Assembly: GCF_002936985.1 (NCBI RefSeq)
Contig: NZ_MPZN01000015.1
Location: 1-64,000 of the forward strand
Length of the DNA stretch: 64,000 nt
Reading direction: 5' to 3'
From: Microterricola pindariensis
GTDB taxonomy: Bacteria > Actinomycetota > Actinomycetes > Actinomycetales > Microbacteriaceae
Shown here: positions 16,086-24,831 of the stretch, in pieces
How positions within the stretch are numbered: position 1 is the stretch's first letter
Layout of the letters: each line of letters opens with the position of its first letter
Translations under genes and position numbers: made by a program
The notes under the pieces: generated by a model
What the model was told of the DNA's origin: nothing
The model's database searches: none
Seen by the model: the letters and a program-made list of their open reading frames with translations, nothing else

Positions 16086-17438
16086 GTGAGTGCCAACAGA
16101 GTCTTCGTCGCCCGTCTGGCAGGGTGCACCGTCTTCGACCCCGCGGGCGACCGCGTGGGCAAGGTGCGCGACGTTCTGGTTGTGTACCGCAAATCGGATC
16201 CGCCCCGCGTCGTCGGCCTGATCGTGGAGATCCCCGGCCGGCGCCGCGTCTTCATGTCGATCGGGCGGGTGACCAGCATCGGCAGCGGCCAGATCATCAC
16301 CGACGGACTCATCAACGTGCGCCGATTCGAGCAGCGCGGCGGCGAGGTGCGCGTCATCGCCGAGATGCTCGGCCGCAAGGTGAGCTTCGTCGACGGCTCC
16401 GGCGAGGCGACCATCGAGGACGTCGCCATCGAGGAGCAGGGCCAGGACCAGAGCGAGTGGGCCATCAGCCAGCTCTTCGTGCGCCGCCCCAAGACCAGCC
16501 CGTCGCCGTTCGCCAAGGGCCAGACGGTTTTCGCCGACTGGGCCGAGGTGCGCGAGACGGTCACCGCCGGACAGGCGCAGTCCGCCGAGCACCTCATCGC
16601 CACGTTCTCCGAGCTCAATCCCGCCGACCTGGCCTCCACCCTGCTCGACCTGCCCACCGAGCGCATGCTCGAGGTGGCCGGCGAGCTCTCCGACGACCGC
16701 CTCGCCGATGTGCTGGAGGAAATGCCGGAGGTCGAGCAGGTCGGCATCCTGGCCAGCCTGGGCGATGCCCGCGCCGCCGACGTGCTCGACCACATGCAGC
16801 CGGATGACGCGGCCGACCTGATCGCCCAGCTGCCCGAGGAGCGCGGCGAGCAGCTGCTCGAGCTGATGGAGCCGGAGGAGGCCGACGATGTGCGCTTCCT
16901 GCTCTCCTACGCCCCGGACACCGCAGGCGGCCTGATGACCCCGGAGCCGATCATCGTCTCCGCCGACGCCACCGTCGCCGAGGGGCTGGCGCTGATCCGC
17001 CGGCACGACCTCGCCCCCGCGCTCGGCGCCGCGATCTGCGTGACGCTGCCGCCGTACGAGCCGCCGACCGGCCGCTTCCTCGGCATGGTGCACTTCCAGC
17101 GGATGCTGCGCTACCCGCCGCATGAGCGCCTGGGCACCCTGCTCGACCAGGGCCTCGAGCCCGTGACGGCGAACACCTCCGCGGCCGAGGTCAGCCGCAT
17201 CCTGGCCAGCTACGACCTGGTCTCCGTCCCCGTTGTCGATGAGCACCACCGACTTGTCGGGGTGGTGACCATTGACGATGTTCTCGATTATCTTCTTCCC
17301 GCCGACTGGCGAAGTCATCCCGACGACGATGCCGACTTCACCGCGCGCGCCGCGGCGCGCGCGCAACTCAAGACAGGCAGCATCCCGCTGATCGGGAACG
17401 ACACCGCGGGGCGGAGGACCGGCAATGGCACGAGCTAA
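16086..17438 (+). CDS. Soluble MgtE N-domain + CBS-pair protein with a PRC-barrel-like N-terminus
   Basis: A 450-residue protein lacking membrane segments. Residues about 1-90 resemble a PRC-barrel (VFDPAGDRVGKVRDVLVVYR). Residues about 170-290 are the MgtE_N superhelical domain (LNPADLASTLLDLP, DDRLADVLEEMPEVEQVGIL, DDAADLIAQLP). Residues about 295-425 form a CBS pair (LMTPEPIIVSADATVAEGL, ending VVDEHHRLVGVVTIDDVLDYLLP). In MgtE channels these domains sense Mg2+ and gate the pore; here the pore is absent. GTG 16086 is 6 bases after TAGATT (16074-16079). The next gene, a DUF1003 membrane protein, overlaps by 14 bases, so a sensor-membrane partner relationship is plausible. Confidence 0.85.
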   Translation: MSANRVFVARLAGCTVFDPAGDRVGKVRDVLVVYRKSDPPRVVGLIVEIPGRRRVFMSIGRVTSIGSGQIITDGLINVRRFEQRGGEVRVIAEMLGRKVSFVDGSGEATIEDVAIEEQGQDQSEWAISQLFVRRPKTSPSPFAKGQTVFADWAEVRETVTAGQAQSAEHLIATFSELNPADLASTLLDLPTERMLEVAGELSDDRLADVLEEMPEVEQVGILASLGDARAADVLDHMQPDDAADLIAQLPEERGEQLLELMEPEEADDVRFLLSYAPDTAGGLMTPEPIIVSADATVAEGLALIRRHDLAPALGAAICVTLPPYEPPTGRFLGMVHFQRMLRYPPHERLGTLLDQGLEPVTANTSAAEVSRILASYDLVSVPVVDEHHRLVGVVTIDDVLDYLLPADWRSHPDDDADFTARAAARAQLKTGSIPLIGNDTAGRRTGNGTS

Positions 17439-17979
17439 CAAGAGCGACATCCGCCTCGACACCCCCCGCGGGCTGCGGGGCCCGGCCATCTCGGCGCGCG
17501 ACAAGGCCAACAGCCGCGACCGCTTCGGCCGCTTCACGGAGGCGATCGCCCGCGGCATGGGCACGCCGGGATTCCTCGTCGGCCTCTCGTTGTTCTGCCT
17601 GGGCTGGCTCGCGTTCAACACGTGGGGCCCCGAGCAGTGGCGCTTCGACTCCGCCGCGATCGGCTTCACTGCGCTGACCCTGATCCTCTCGCTGCAGGCC
17701 TCCTACGCCGCCCCGATGATCCTGCTCGCGCAGAACCGCCAGGACGACCGCGACCGGGTGCAGATCGAGCAGGACCGCCAGCGGGCCGAGCGCAACCTCG
17801 CCGACACCGAGTACCTCGCCAGGGAGGTCGTCGCCCTGCGCCTGTCCATCTCGGACATGGCCTCGAAGGACTTCATCCGCTCCGAGCTGCGCAGCCTGCT
17901 CGAGCAGCTGGACGAGCGCGACTCCGCGGCGGCGAAGGCCGAGTACGAGAACGGGGCGGCGGATGTCGGCAAGCCCTGA
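17425..17979 (+). CDS. DUF1003 family membrane protein
   Basis: A 184-residue protein with two transmembrane segments (about residues 50-67 and 75-97, ILSLQASYAAPMILLAQNRQ) and the DUF1003 signature FTEAIARGMGTPGFLVG...W...FDSAAIGFTALTLILSLQASYAAPMILL. The C-terminal half is a long charged helix (NRQDDRDRVQIEQDRQRAERNL) that could form a coiled coil. It overlaps the MgtE_N/CBS gene by 14 bases and the mrp gene by 17 bases, so the three are translated together. Function unknown; the same three-gene order is known in mycobacteria. Confidence 0.88.
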   Translation: MARANKSDIRLDTPRGLRGPAISARDKANSRDRFGRFTEAIARGMGTPGFLVGLSLFCLGWLAFNTWGPEQWRFDSAAIGFTALTLILSLQASYAAPMILLAQNRQDDRDRVQIEQDRQRAERNLADTEYLAREVVALRLSISDMASKDFIRSELRSLLEQLDERDSAAAKAEYENGAADVGKP

Positions 17980-19099
17980 GCCTGCCGGCATCCGACCGGC
18001 CGGAATCGAGGCGCTGCACCAGGCCCTCGCCCGCGTCATCGACCCCGAGATCCGTCGACCGATCACCGATCTCGACATGGTCGGCGAGCTCTCGCTCGAT
18101 GACGCCGGGCGCGCGCACGCCGTCATCAAGCTGACCATCATCGGCTGCCCGGCCGCCCGCCGCATCGAGGACGACTCCCGCGCCGCCCTGGAGGGCGTCG
18201 TCGGGGCCGGCAACGTCGAGCTGGCGATGACCGTCATGAGCGTCGAGGAGCGCAAGGCGCTCACCGCGAAGCTGCAGGGCACGGGCACCCGCACGATGCC
18301 CTTCACGCCCGACTCCCTGACCCGCGTCATCGCCGTCACGAGCGGCAAGGGCGGAGTCGGCAAGTCGACGCTCACCGCCAACCTGGCGGTCGCGCTCGCC
18401 GCGCGGGGCCTCCGCGTCGGGCTGCTCGACGCCGATGTGCACGGTTTCTCGATCCCCGGCCTGCTCGGCCTGGCCGGGGTGAAGCCGACCCGGGTCGGCG
18501 AGATGATCCTGCCGCCGGTCGCGTTCGGCGTGAAGGTGATCTCGATCGGCATGTTCCTCGATGACACATCCGCCGCCGTCGCCTGGCGTGGCCCCATGCT
18601 GCACCGCACCATCAACCAGTTCCTGACCGACGTCTACTTCGGCGACCTCGACGTGCTGCTGCTCGACCTTCCGCCCGGCACCGGCGACGTCGCCATCTCG
18701 ATCGGCCAGCTGCTGCCGCACGCCGAGGTGCTCGTCGTCACCACCCCGCAGCCGGCGGCCGCCGACGTCGCGGAGCGCAGCGGGGTCGTCGCCCGGCAGA
18801 CCGGGCAGAGCGTGTTCGGCGTGATCGAGAACATGGCCGGGCTCGCCCAACCGGACGGCACCGTGCTGGAGCTGTTCGGCTCCGGCGGCGGCGCCGAGGT
18901 GGCCAGCCGGCTGGGCGTGCCGCTGCTGGCCCGCATCCCGCTCAGCGTGCCGCTGCGCGAGGGCGGCGACACCGGCTCCCCCATCGTGTTGAGCGACCCG
19001 GATGACGCGGCCGCCGCGGCCATCCTCGGCGTCGCGGATGCCCTCGCCAGCACGGGCCGCGGCCTGGCCGGCCGTCCGCTGCCGCTCAGCTTCGCCTAG
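17963..19099 (+). CDS. mrp: Mrp/NBP35-type P-loop ATPase, iron-sulfur carrier
   Basis: A 378-residue protein. The N-terminal 90 residues are a MIP18/FeS-assembly domain (ALARVIDPEIRRPITDLDMV). The P-loop is the deviant Walker A SGKGGVGKSTL near residue 130, followed by LLDADVHGFSIPGLLG and LLLDLPPGTGD. The family transfers Fe-S clusters to apoproteins. The CXXC pair near the C-terminus that binds the cluster in many members is not visible here (FGVIENMAGLAQPDG takes its place), as in other actinobacterial Mrp proteins. It ends the three-gene operon and is followed by a terminator hairpin. Confidence 0.9.
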   Translation: MSASPEPAGIRPAGIEALHQALARVIDPEIRRPITDLDMVGELSLDDAGRAHAVIKLTIIGCPAARRIEDDSRAALEGVVGAGNVELAMTVMSVEERKALTAKLQGTGTRTMPFTPDSLTRVIAVTSGKGGVGKSTLTANLAVALAARGLRVGLLDADVHGFSIPGLLGLAGVKPTRVGEMILPPVAFGVKVISIGMFLDDTSAAVAWRGPMLHRTINQFLTDVYFGDLDVLLLDLPPGTGDVAISIGQLLPHAEVLVVTTPQPAAADVAERSGVVARQTGQSVFGVIENMAGLAQPDGTVLELFGSGGGAEVASRLGVPLLARIPLSVPLREGGDTGSPIVLSDPDDAAAAAILGVADALASTGRGLAGRPLPLSFA

Positions 19100-19124
19100 C
19101 CCGCGGCCTCGTCGCTCGCGCTTC

Positions 19125-19177
19125 CAGGAGCAGGGCGTCGTGGGGCCGCAGAGGGCCCCCACGGCGCCCTGGTCCTG
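19125..19177. terminator. Bidirectional terminator between mrp and the DUF1254/DUF1214 gene
   Basis: Arms 19125-19145 and 19157-19177 pair over 21 bases with two mismatches (CAGGAGCAGGGCG opposite CGCCCTGGTCCTG), followed by ATTTT. It lies between convergent genes. Confidence 0.8.
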
Positions 19178-19181
19178 ATTT

Positions 19182-20126
19182 TCAGTGCTGGCTGCTGAGC
19201 GTCGGGAAGGTCCACTCGCCGTCGAGGATCTCTGCGCGCGGCCGGTACATCCGCACCAGGTAGTTCCAGCCGTCCGTGAGCGGCAGCGCGTTCACCGCGC
19301 CGGGAGAGGTGTCGCCGAAGCGGACGGTGATGGTGCCGTCGTCGTTCGGCACGCCGGTGATGTTGTTGATCGTGTACGCGCCCTGCTCGTTCGGCTCGAA
19401 GTAGCCGCCGGCGTTGTAGACGGAGATGGACCAGAAGCCGTCGACGGGCACCGGGCCGACCGTCAGCTCATACTCGCCGACCGGCAGGCGCGGGTCGACG
19501 CCGATGTAGCTCGCCTCGGCGGAGGGAAGCCCGCCCCAGCCGGCCGCGGTTCCGATGAGGTGGCGGACGGGGTCGACCTCCTCCTTCCTGCCGAACGTGC
19601 GGTCGAAGTCGCTCAGGTTGCGAGCCAAGGAGAGCAGCGCGGTGCGCGTCTCGTCGAGGCTGGTCGTGTCGTAGTCGGGCATCTCGAAGGGCGCCGCCGC
19701 GGTGGCGGTCAACTCGAGCTGGTCCTGCAGTGCCGCGACCGCCGCGGCATCCGCCGGGTCGGCAGGATCGACCAGGATGCGCACCGCCACCACGACGTGC
19801 GGCGTGCCGAACTGCTCCTGGGTGAGCTCGTAGCGGCCGGCGTCGTGGAAGATCGCGTCGACGTAGTGGTGCTCGTTGACGACCATGGCGGAGAGGTACC
19901 GCTCGCCGTGCTCCGGGATGCTCAGGGTGGCGCCGGCGCTGATGTCGACGACCGCGAAGCTGTACAGCGTGTCGCGGTTCAGTCGGATGACGGTCTGGTT
20001 GTCGATCGCGGCTGGCTCGCGGTTGTGCAGGAAGCGGTTGACGCCTCCGGCATTGGCTTGGAGGTCCCGCATCATGCGGTGGGTCTCGGCGAGGGCGAAA
20101 TTGTCTACATTGACGAGAGTGGCCAT
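19182..20126 (-). CDS. DUF1254/DUF1214 domain protein
   Basis: A 314-residue protein from ATG 20126. The N-terminal half carries the DUF1254 signature QTVIRLNRDTLYSFAVVDISAGATLSIPE, and the C-terminal half the DUF1214 signature FWSISVYNAGGYFEPNEQGAYTINN with VRFGD. No signal peptide is seen, although many relatives are secreted. The biochemical role is not known. The gene is preceded on the same strand, about 108 bp upstream, by the PLP decarboxylase gene, with a GC-rich spacer. The ribosome-binding site is weak. Confidence 0.82.
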   Translation of the reverse strand: MATLVNVDNFALAETHRMMRDLQANAGGVNRFLHNREPAAIDNQTVIRLNRDTLYSFAVVDISAGATLSIPEHGERYLSAMVVNEHHYVDAIFHDAGRYELTQEQFGTPHVVVAVRILVDPADPADAAAVAALQDQLELTATAAAPFEMPDYDTTSLDETRTALLSLARNLSDFDRTFGRKEEVDPVRHLIGTAAGWGGLPSAEASYIGVDPRLPVGEYELTVGPVPVDGFWSISVYNAGGYFEPNEQGAYTINNITGVPNDDGTITVRFGDTSPGAVNALPLTDGWNYLVRMYRPRAEILDGEWTFPTLSSQH

Positions 20127-20233
20127 GGAGCGATCATGGCAGCGCACGCTCGCCAGCGCTAGGGCCACGGTGTGCCTGCCGTCCACCGGGCGCGCACGGC
20201 GAGTGCGCACGCGCCCGGCGCGGGCGATGCCCG

Positions 20234-21778
20234 CTAGGCCGGCTCGACCAGTCGGGCGATCAGCTCGGTGAGCAGCGGTTCGGCCACGGCCGGCGGCAGC
20301 GCCTCGACCAGGGCGAGGAACGGCGCGAGCCGCTCGGGCAGCGCCGCGTCCGCGCCGCCGGCGCCGGCTTCGGGGCTGCCCTCGGCATCCGGGGCCAGCC
20401 CGATCGCCTGCAACAGGGCGAACGCCGACGCCGCGTCCAGCGCGGCGGGCAGCGCCCCGCCGAACGCCCCGCCGAGCGAGGCCAGAAGCGGTGTGACGTC
20501 GACGGCGGGCACGCCGCGCACCTCGTCCGCGGCCGCCACGAGGGCGGTCGTCAGTTCGGCCAGCCGGGACTCGGTCACCGGGGTGACGGTCAGGTGCGCC
20601 GTCGGGGGCAGCCGGGTGCCGTCGGACTGCGTGAAGCCCGGCTGCAGTTGCAGCTGCCAGCCATGGGTGCGGGCCTGGTCCGCCCAGTGGTGCGGGTCGA
20701 CGCGGCGCTCGGCCGGCACAGACTCGTCCACCGCGACGGCGATGGCCGGGCCGGTCGGGTGCCCGACGACGCGGAGGCCGTCGATCCCCGTGATGGTGTC
20801 TGCAAGCGCCGCAGTGGCCCGCGCGCAGCTCTCCGTCAGCCGGGCGAAGCCGCTGGCGCCGAGGGTCTGCGTGATCGCCCATGCCGCGGCGAGGGCCGCC
20901 GCCGACTTGGAGCCGAGCAGGGTGGAGTTGACCACCGGGTAGCCGGGCCAGCCGGTCGTCGCGAAGTACTGCTGCCGCTGCCGGTCCCGGCCGCGCTGCA
21001 GCAACACGGAGGCCCCCTTCGGCGCGTAGCCGTACTTGTGCAGGTCGGCGGAGAGGCTCGTGACGCCGGGCAGCTGCAGGTCCCAGCTGGCTGCGTCGAC
21101 TCCCGGCCACCAGGGCAGCACGAAACCACCGAAGCAGGCGTCGACGTGACAGCTGACGCCGGCCGCCGCGGCCAGCGCCGACACCTCAGCGATCGGGTCG
21201 AGCACCCCGTGCGGGTAGGCGGGGGCGCTCAGCACGACGAGCGCCACGTCGTCGGCACCTGCCAAGAGCGCGGCGAAGTCCGCGGCCAGGGGCCGGCCGG
21301 ATTCCGGGTCCACCGGAACGAGCTCGAGGCGCAGCCCGAAGTAGTCGGCCGCCTTGTGGAACGCGGCATGCACGGTGCTCGGGGCCAGGATGCGGGGCAC
21401 CACGGTGCCTGCCGGGGTTCCGCGGCGCGCGGCATCCGCCCGCCACAGCTCCCGCGCCGTCTTGACTGTGAGCAGGCAGCTCTCGGTGCCGCCGCTCGTG
21501 ACGGTGCCGACGACCTGCTCGTCGCCGTGGAAGACCGCGCGGGCGAAGCCGATGACCTCACGCTCCATCGCGGCGACGGAGGTGAAGGTGGTCGGGTCCA
21601 GGGCGTTCACCGGCTGCACGGCGCGGATCGCGCTCGCGGCCAGCTCGTCGAGCTCGGCCACGCCGGAGTCGTAGACGTAGGAGAGCACCCGGCCGCCGTG
21701 GGTGGGCGCGTCGCCCTCCCGCAGCGCGTCCAGGCGGGCCAGCACGCTCGCCGGGGTCTGCTCGAAGTGTGCGCTCAC
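20234..21778 (-). CDS. PLP-dependent decarboxylase/lyase (group II, sphingosine-1-phosphate-lyase-like)
   Basis: A 514-residue fold-type I PLP enzyme. Motifs include VTSGGTESCLLTVKTAREL near residue 110, STVHAAFHKAADYFGL, CHVDACFGGFVLPW (Asp binding the pyridine nitrogen) and the Schiff-base lysine in SADLHKYGYAPKGAS. The architecture is closest to sphingosine-1-phosphate lyase or tyrosine/glutamate decarboxylase relatives. A C-terminal stretch after residue 420 is Ala-rich. GTG 21778 overlaps the TGA of the upstream transporter by 4 bases, so the two are translationally coupled and the transporter probably moves the substrate or product. The exact amine or phosphorylated substrate is unknown. 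Confidence 0.82.
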   Translation of the reverse strand: MSAHFEQTPASVLARLDALREGDAPTHGGRVLSYVYDSGVAELDELAASAIRAVQPVNALDPTTFTSVAAMEREVIGFARAVFHGDEQVVGTVTSGGTESCLLTVKTARELWRADAARRGTPAGTVVPRILAPSTVHAAFHKAADYFGLRLELVPVDPESGRPLAADFAALLAGADDVALVVLSAPAYPHGVLDPIAEVSALAAAAGVSCHVDACFGGFVLPWWPGVDAASWDLQLPGVTSLSADLHKYGYAPKGASVLLQRGRDRQRQQYFATTGWPGYPVVNSTLLGSKSAAALAAAWAITQTLGASGFARLTESCARATAALADTITGIDGLRVVGHPTGPAIAVAVDESVPAERRVDPHHWADQARTHGWQLQLQPGFTQSDGTRLPPTAHLTVTPVTESRLAELTTALVAAADEVRGVPAVDVTPLLASLGGAFGGALPAALDAASAFALLQAIGLAPDAEGSPEAGAGGADAALPERLAPFLALVEALPPAVAEPLLTELIARLVEPA

Positions 21779-23145
21779 ACGAGCACCTTCCTGTCGATGT
21801 CGGATTTGCGGAGGGTGTAGCGCCGCAGGCTCAGCAGGCTGGCCGCGATGAGGGCGGCGGGCAGGGCGCTGAAGCTCAGCACGATGCCGGTGACGGCGGC
21901 CTCGCTCTGCACGACCGTCGCCGACCCGATGCTCTCGATGTAGCCGGTGGCGGCGAGCATCACGGTCAGGGCGGTGGCACCGAGGGCCATGCCGGTGGTC
22001 TCCCCCGCCGTCCAGACACCGCTGAAGGTGCCGGCCTGGCCGTCGCCGTGCTCGGCGGCGTCGTGCGAGATGACGTCGGGCAGCATCGCCATCGGCAGCG
22101 ATTGCATGCCCGCATAGCCGGCGCCGGCGAGGGCGACGGGCAGGTACACCCATGCCCCCGGTGCCCACAGCATCGCGGTGAGCGAGAGCGCGGCGACGCC
22201 GAACAGCACGCTGGCCAGCACGAAGCCGCGTTCCTTGCCCACGCGCCGGGCGATCACACCCCAGAGCGGTGCGCAGAACAGCGCAGGGGCGATCAGCGCA
22301 ACGAACAACAGTTCGAGTGCGGCCTCCGAGTGCAGCACCCAGACGGCGACGTAATTGGCGCCGGCCAGCATGACGCCGGTCGCGAGCCCCTGCAGCATGA
22401 ACGTGAGCAGCAGGGCGCGGAACGACTGCGAGCGACGCAGCACGGCCAGTCCGGCCCTGTAGTGCTCGCGGATGCCGCCGCCGGGGTGCGCGCCTGAGGC
22501 GGCCGCGTGCGCCCCGACGCCCCGCGGCGCGACGCGGGAGGCCAGCAGCATCCCGACCCCGATCACCACGCCAGCGACGACGGCCATGATCAGGTAGCCG
22601 AGGTACTCGTTCTCGCCGCCCAGACGGCGCAGCATCGGGCCGCCGGCGCCGAACAGCAGGATCGCGGCGGTCAGCACCACGACCCGCCAGGTGAGCAGGC
22701 GGGTGCGCTGGTCGTAGCCGTCGGCAAGCTCGGCCGGCAGCGCGATGTATGGCACCTGGAACAGGCTGAACGCCGTGGCCGTGAGCACGAAGGCGATGAG
22801 CACCCAGACGCCGGATGCCGCGGGCTCCAGCTCGGCCGGCACGGCGAACGTGAGCACGAAGAACACGGGCAGCAGCAGGGCGCCCGCGCGCATGAAACCG
22901 CGCCGCGAGCCGTGGCGGGCCAGCGCCCGGTCGCTCCGGGCACCGATGACCGGGTCGATCAGCACGTCCCAGATCTTGGCCACCGTCACCAGCGCTCCGG
23001 CCAGCAGGGCGGTCACGCCGAGGGTGTCGGTCAGGTAGAACACCAGGACGAGCCCGGGCAAGGTGGCGAAGCCGCCGGTGCCGAGGGATCCCAGGGCATA
23101 GCCGACGATTGTCTTACGAGAGAGTGCACGCTCCGTTGCGGTCAT
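21775..23145 (-). CDS. GPH-type (MelB-like) MFS cation symporter
   Basis: A 456-residue polytopic protein with about 12 hydrophobic helices. The GPH signature near the first helices reads VAKIWDVLIDPVIGARSDR, and a similar loop MAMLPDVISHDAAEHGDGQAGTFSGV occurs in the second half, typical of glycoside-pentoside-hexuronide:cation symporters. It starts at ATG 23145 and is divergent from the succinate-semialdehyde dehydrogenase gene. It overlaps the PLP decarboxylase by 4 bases. Despite the family name, members also carry non-sugar substrates, so a substrate of the decarboxylase is plausible. Confidence 0.85.
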   Translation of the reverse strand: MTATERALSRKTIVGYALGSLGTGGFATLPGLVLVFYLTDTLGVTALLAGALVTVAKIWDVLIDPVIGARSDRALARHGSRRGFMRAGALLLPVFFVLTFAVPAELEPAASGVWVLIAFVLTATAFSLFQVPYIALPAELADGYDQRTRLLTWRVVVLTAAILLFGAGGPMLRRLGGENEYLGYLIMAVVAGVVIGVGMLLASRVAPRGVGAHAAASGAHPGGGIREHYRAGLAVLRRSQSFRALLLTFMLQGLATGVMLAGANYVAVWVLHSEAALELLFVALIAPALFCAPLWGVIARRVGKERGFVLASVLFGVAALSLTAMLWAPGAWVYLPVALAGAGYAGMQSLPMAMLPDVISHDAAEHGDGQAGTFSGVWTAGETTGMALGATALTVMLAATGYIESIGSATVVQSEAAVTGIVLSFSALPAALIAASLLSLRRYTLRKSDIDRKVLV

Positions 23146-23178
23146 CCCGGCAGTGTATCGAGCCGCAAACCAGAACTG

Positions 23179-23216
23179 GGTCAACTGACCTAATTCGGTG
23201 TCGGCTGACCTAGAAT
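23179..23216 (+). promoter_or_regulatory. Divergent promoter/operator region between the GPH transporter and gabD-like gene
   Basis: Contains GGTCA-AC-TGACC (23179-23190, 5-bp arms), a direct repeat CTGACCTA at 23185-23192 and 23205-23212 (20 bp apart, two helical turns), and TAGAAT at 23211-23216, seven bases before ATG 23224. I read TAGAAT as the -10 box of the dehydrogenase gene and the repeats as a possible regulator site; no -35 is convincing. Confidence 0.45.
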
Positions 23217-23223
23217 GGCGCTC

Positions 23224-24774
23224 ATGTCTGCCTCTCCGCTGCACCCGACGTTCATAGCCGAACTCGACCGCGACCTGGTCGCCACCTCCGGCACGACCCG
23301 CTCCGTGCAGGCGCCGTTCACCGGCGAACTGCTGCACGAGCTTCCGCACAGCACACCCGCCGACGTCTCCGACGCCTTCGCGCGCGCCCGGCTGGCGCAG
23401 CTCGCCTGGGCCAGAGCCGGCTTCGCGCACCGCCGCGCCGTGCTGCTGCAGGCCCACGACAACATCCTGGAACGCCGCGAGATGCTGCTGGACGTGCTGC
23501 AGTCCGAGACCGGCAAGACCCGCGGCCAGGCCTTCGAGGAGCTCTACCAGGTGCTCAGCGTCACCCGCTACAACGCGCTGGCCGCGCGGCCGGTGCTCCG
23601 CGGCGGGCGCCGCCGCAGCGGCGTCCCGACCGTCGTCGCCACCCGGGTGGCCTACAAGCCCAAGGGCATCGCCGGCGTCATCACGCCGTGGAACTACCCG
23701 CTCAGCCTGGCCGCCATGGATGTCGTGCCCGCGCTCGCGGCCGGCTGCGGCGTCGTGCAGAAGGCCGACGACCAGGGCGCGCTCAGCGTGCTCGCCCTCC
23801 GCCAGGCCTTCATCGACGCCGGTGTCCCCCGCGCGCTCTGGGCGGTCGTCGCCGGCGCCGGCGCCGAGATCGGCGGGGCCGTCACCGACCATGCCGACTA
23901 CATCTGCTTCACCGGCTCGACCGCGACCGGCCGCGGCGTGGCAGAGAAGGCCGGCCGCCGCCTGGTTGGCGCCTCGCTCGAGCTCGGCGGCAAGAACCCG
24001 CTGATCGTGCTGGACGACGTCGACCCGGAGAAAGCCGCCGCGGATGCCGCATACGCCTGCTTCTCGTCGATGGGCCAGCTCTGCGTCTCGATCGAGCGCA
24101 TCTACGTCGAGCGCGCCGTGGCCCCGGCCTTCATCGCCGCCCTCGCCGCCCGCGTCGGCACCCTCGTGCCGGGCGCGAACTACGACTTCGGCAGCGATGT
24201 CGGCTCACTGACCACGCCGGCCCAGCTGGCGCGGGTGCAGGAGCATGTGGCGGATGCCGTGGCCAAGGGCGCCACGGTCATCGCCGGCGGAAAGGCCCGC
24301 CCGGATCTCGGCCCGCTGTTCTTCGAGCCGACGGTGCTGACCGGTGTGACGAGCGAGATGGACTGCTTCGCCGGGGAGACGTTCGGCCCCGTCGTCTCGA
24401 TCACCGTGGTGGACAGCGAGGAGGAGGCGATCCTCGCCGCCAACGCGAGCGACTACGGCCTGAACGCCGCCGTGTTCAGCGGCTCGACCGCACGCGGGCT
24501 CCGACTGGCCCGGGCGATCGATGCGGGCAGCGTCAATGTGAACGAGGGCTACCGGGCCAGCTTCGGCTCGATCGACGCCCCGATGGGCGGCGTCAAGCAG
24601 TCCGGCGTCGGCCGGCGCAACGGCCGCGAGGGCCTGCTGCGCTTCGTGGACTCGGTCACGATCTCGCACGCGACCGGCCTGGTGCAGCTTCCGCGCACCG
24701 GCGCGGAGTTCGCCAAGCTCGGCGGCGTGATGCTCGTCATGGCCGCCGTGCTCAAGGGCATCCGCCGCCGGTAG
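23224..24774 (+). CDS. Succinate-semialdehyde dehydrogenase (NAD(P)+), aldehyde dehydrogenase family
   Basis: A 516-residue aldehyde dehydrogenase from ATG 23224; an in-frame ATG at 23215 is less likely because it overlaps the TAGAAT box. Motifs: VITPWNYPLSLA near residue 155, FTGSTATGRG near 230, catalytic Glu in LELGGKNPL near 255 and catalytic Cys in SSMGQLCVSIERIYV near 285. The C-terminal end (ATGLVQLPRTGAEFAKLGG) matches the actinobacterial GabD2-like group. It oxidises succinate semialdehyde to succinate in GABA or related catabolism. The divergent PLP decarboxylase and transporter may supply an aldehyde or amine precursor. Substrate assignment is from overall family resemblance. Confidence 0.82.
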   Translation: MSASPLHPTFIAELDRDLVATSGTTRSVQAPFTGELLHELPHSTPADVSDAFARARLAQLAWARAGFAHRRAVLLQAHDNILERREMLLDVLQSETGKTRGQAFEELYQVLSVTRYNALAARPVLRGGRRRSGVPTVVATRVAYKPKGIAGVITPWNYPLSLAAMDVVPALAAGCGVVQKADDQGALSVLALRQAFIDAGVPRALWAVVAGAGAEIGGAVTDHADYICFTGSTATGRGVAEKAGRRLVGASLELGGKNPLIVLDDVDPEKAAADAAYACFSSMGQLCVSIERIYVERAVAPAFIAALAARVGTLVPGANYDFGSDVGSLTTPAQLARVQEHVADAVAKGATVIAGGKARPDLGPLFFEPTVLTGVTSEMDCFAGETFGPVVSITVVDSEEEAILAANASDYGLNAAVFSGSTARGLRLARAIDAGSVNVNEGYRASFGSIDAPMGGVKQSGVGRRNGREGLLRFVDSVTISHATGLVQLPRTGAEFAKLGGVMLVMAAVLKGIRRR

Positions 24775-24831
24775 GGCGCCCGGCATCCACGACCCGGCCG
24801 CGCCCGCCCGGTGCGCCCGCGACCGTGACCG

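Noticed and set aside
20234-20300. DUF1254 gene and PLP decarboxylase as one operon
   Set aside because: The gap of about 108 bp and lack of functional link give no support; co-transcription is possible but not shown.
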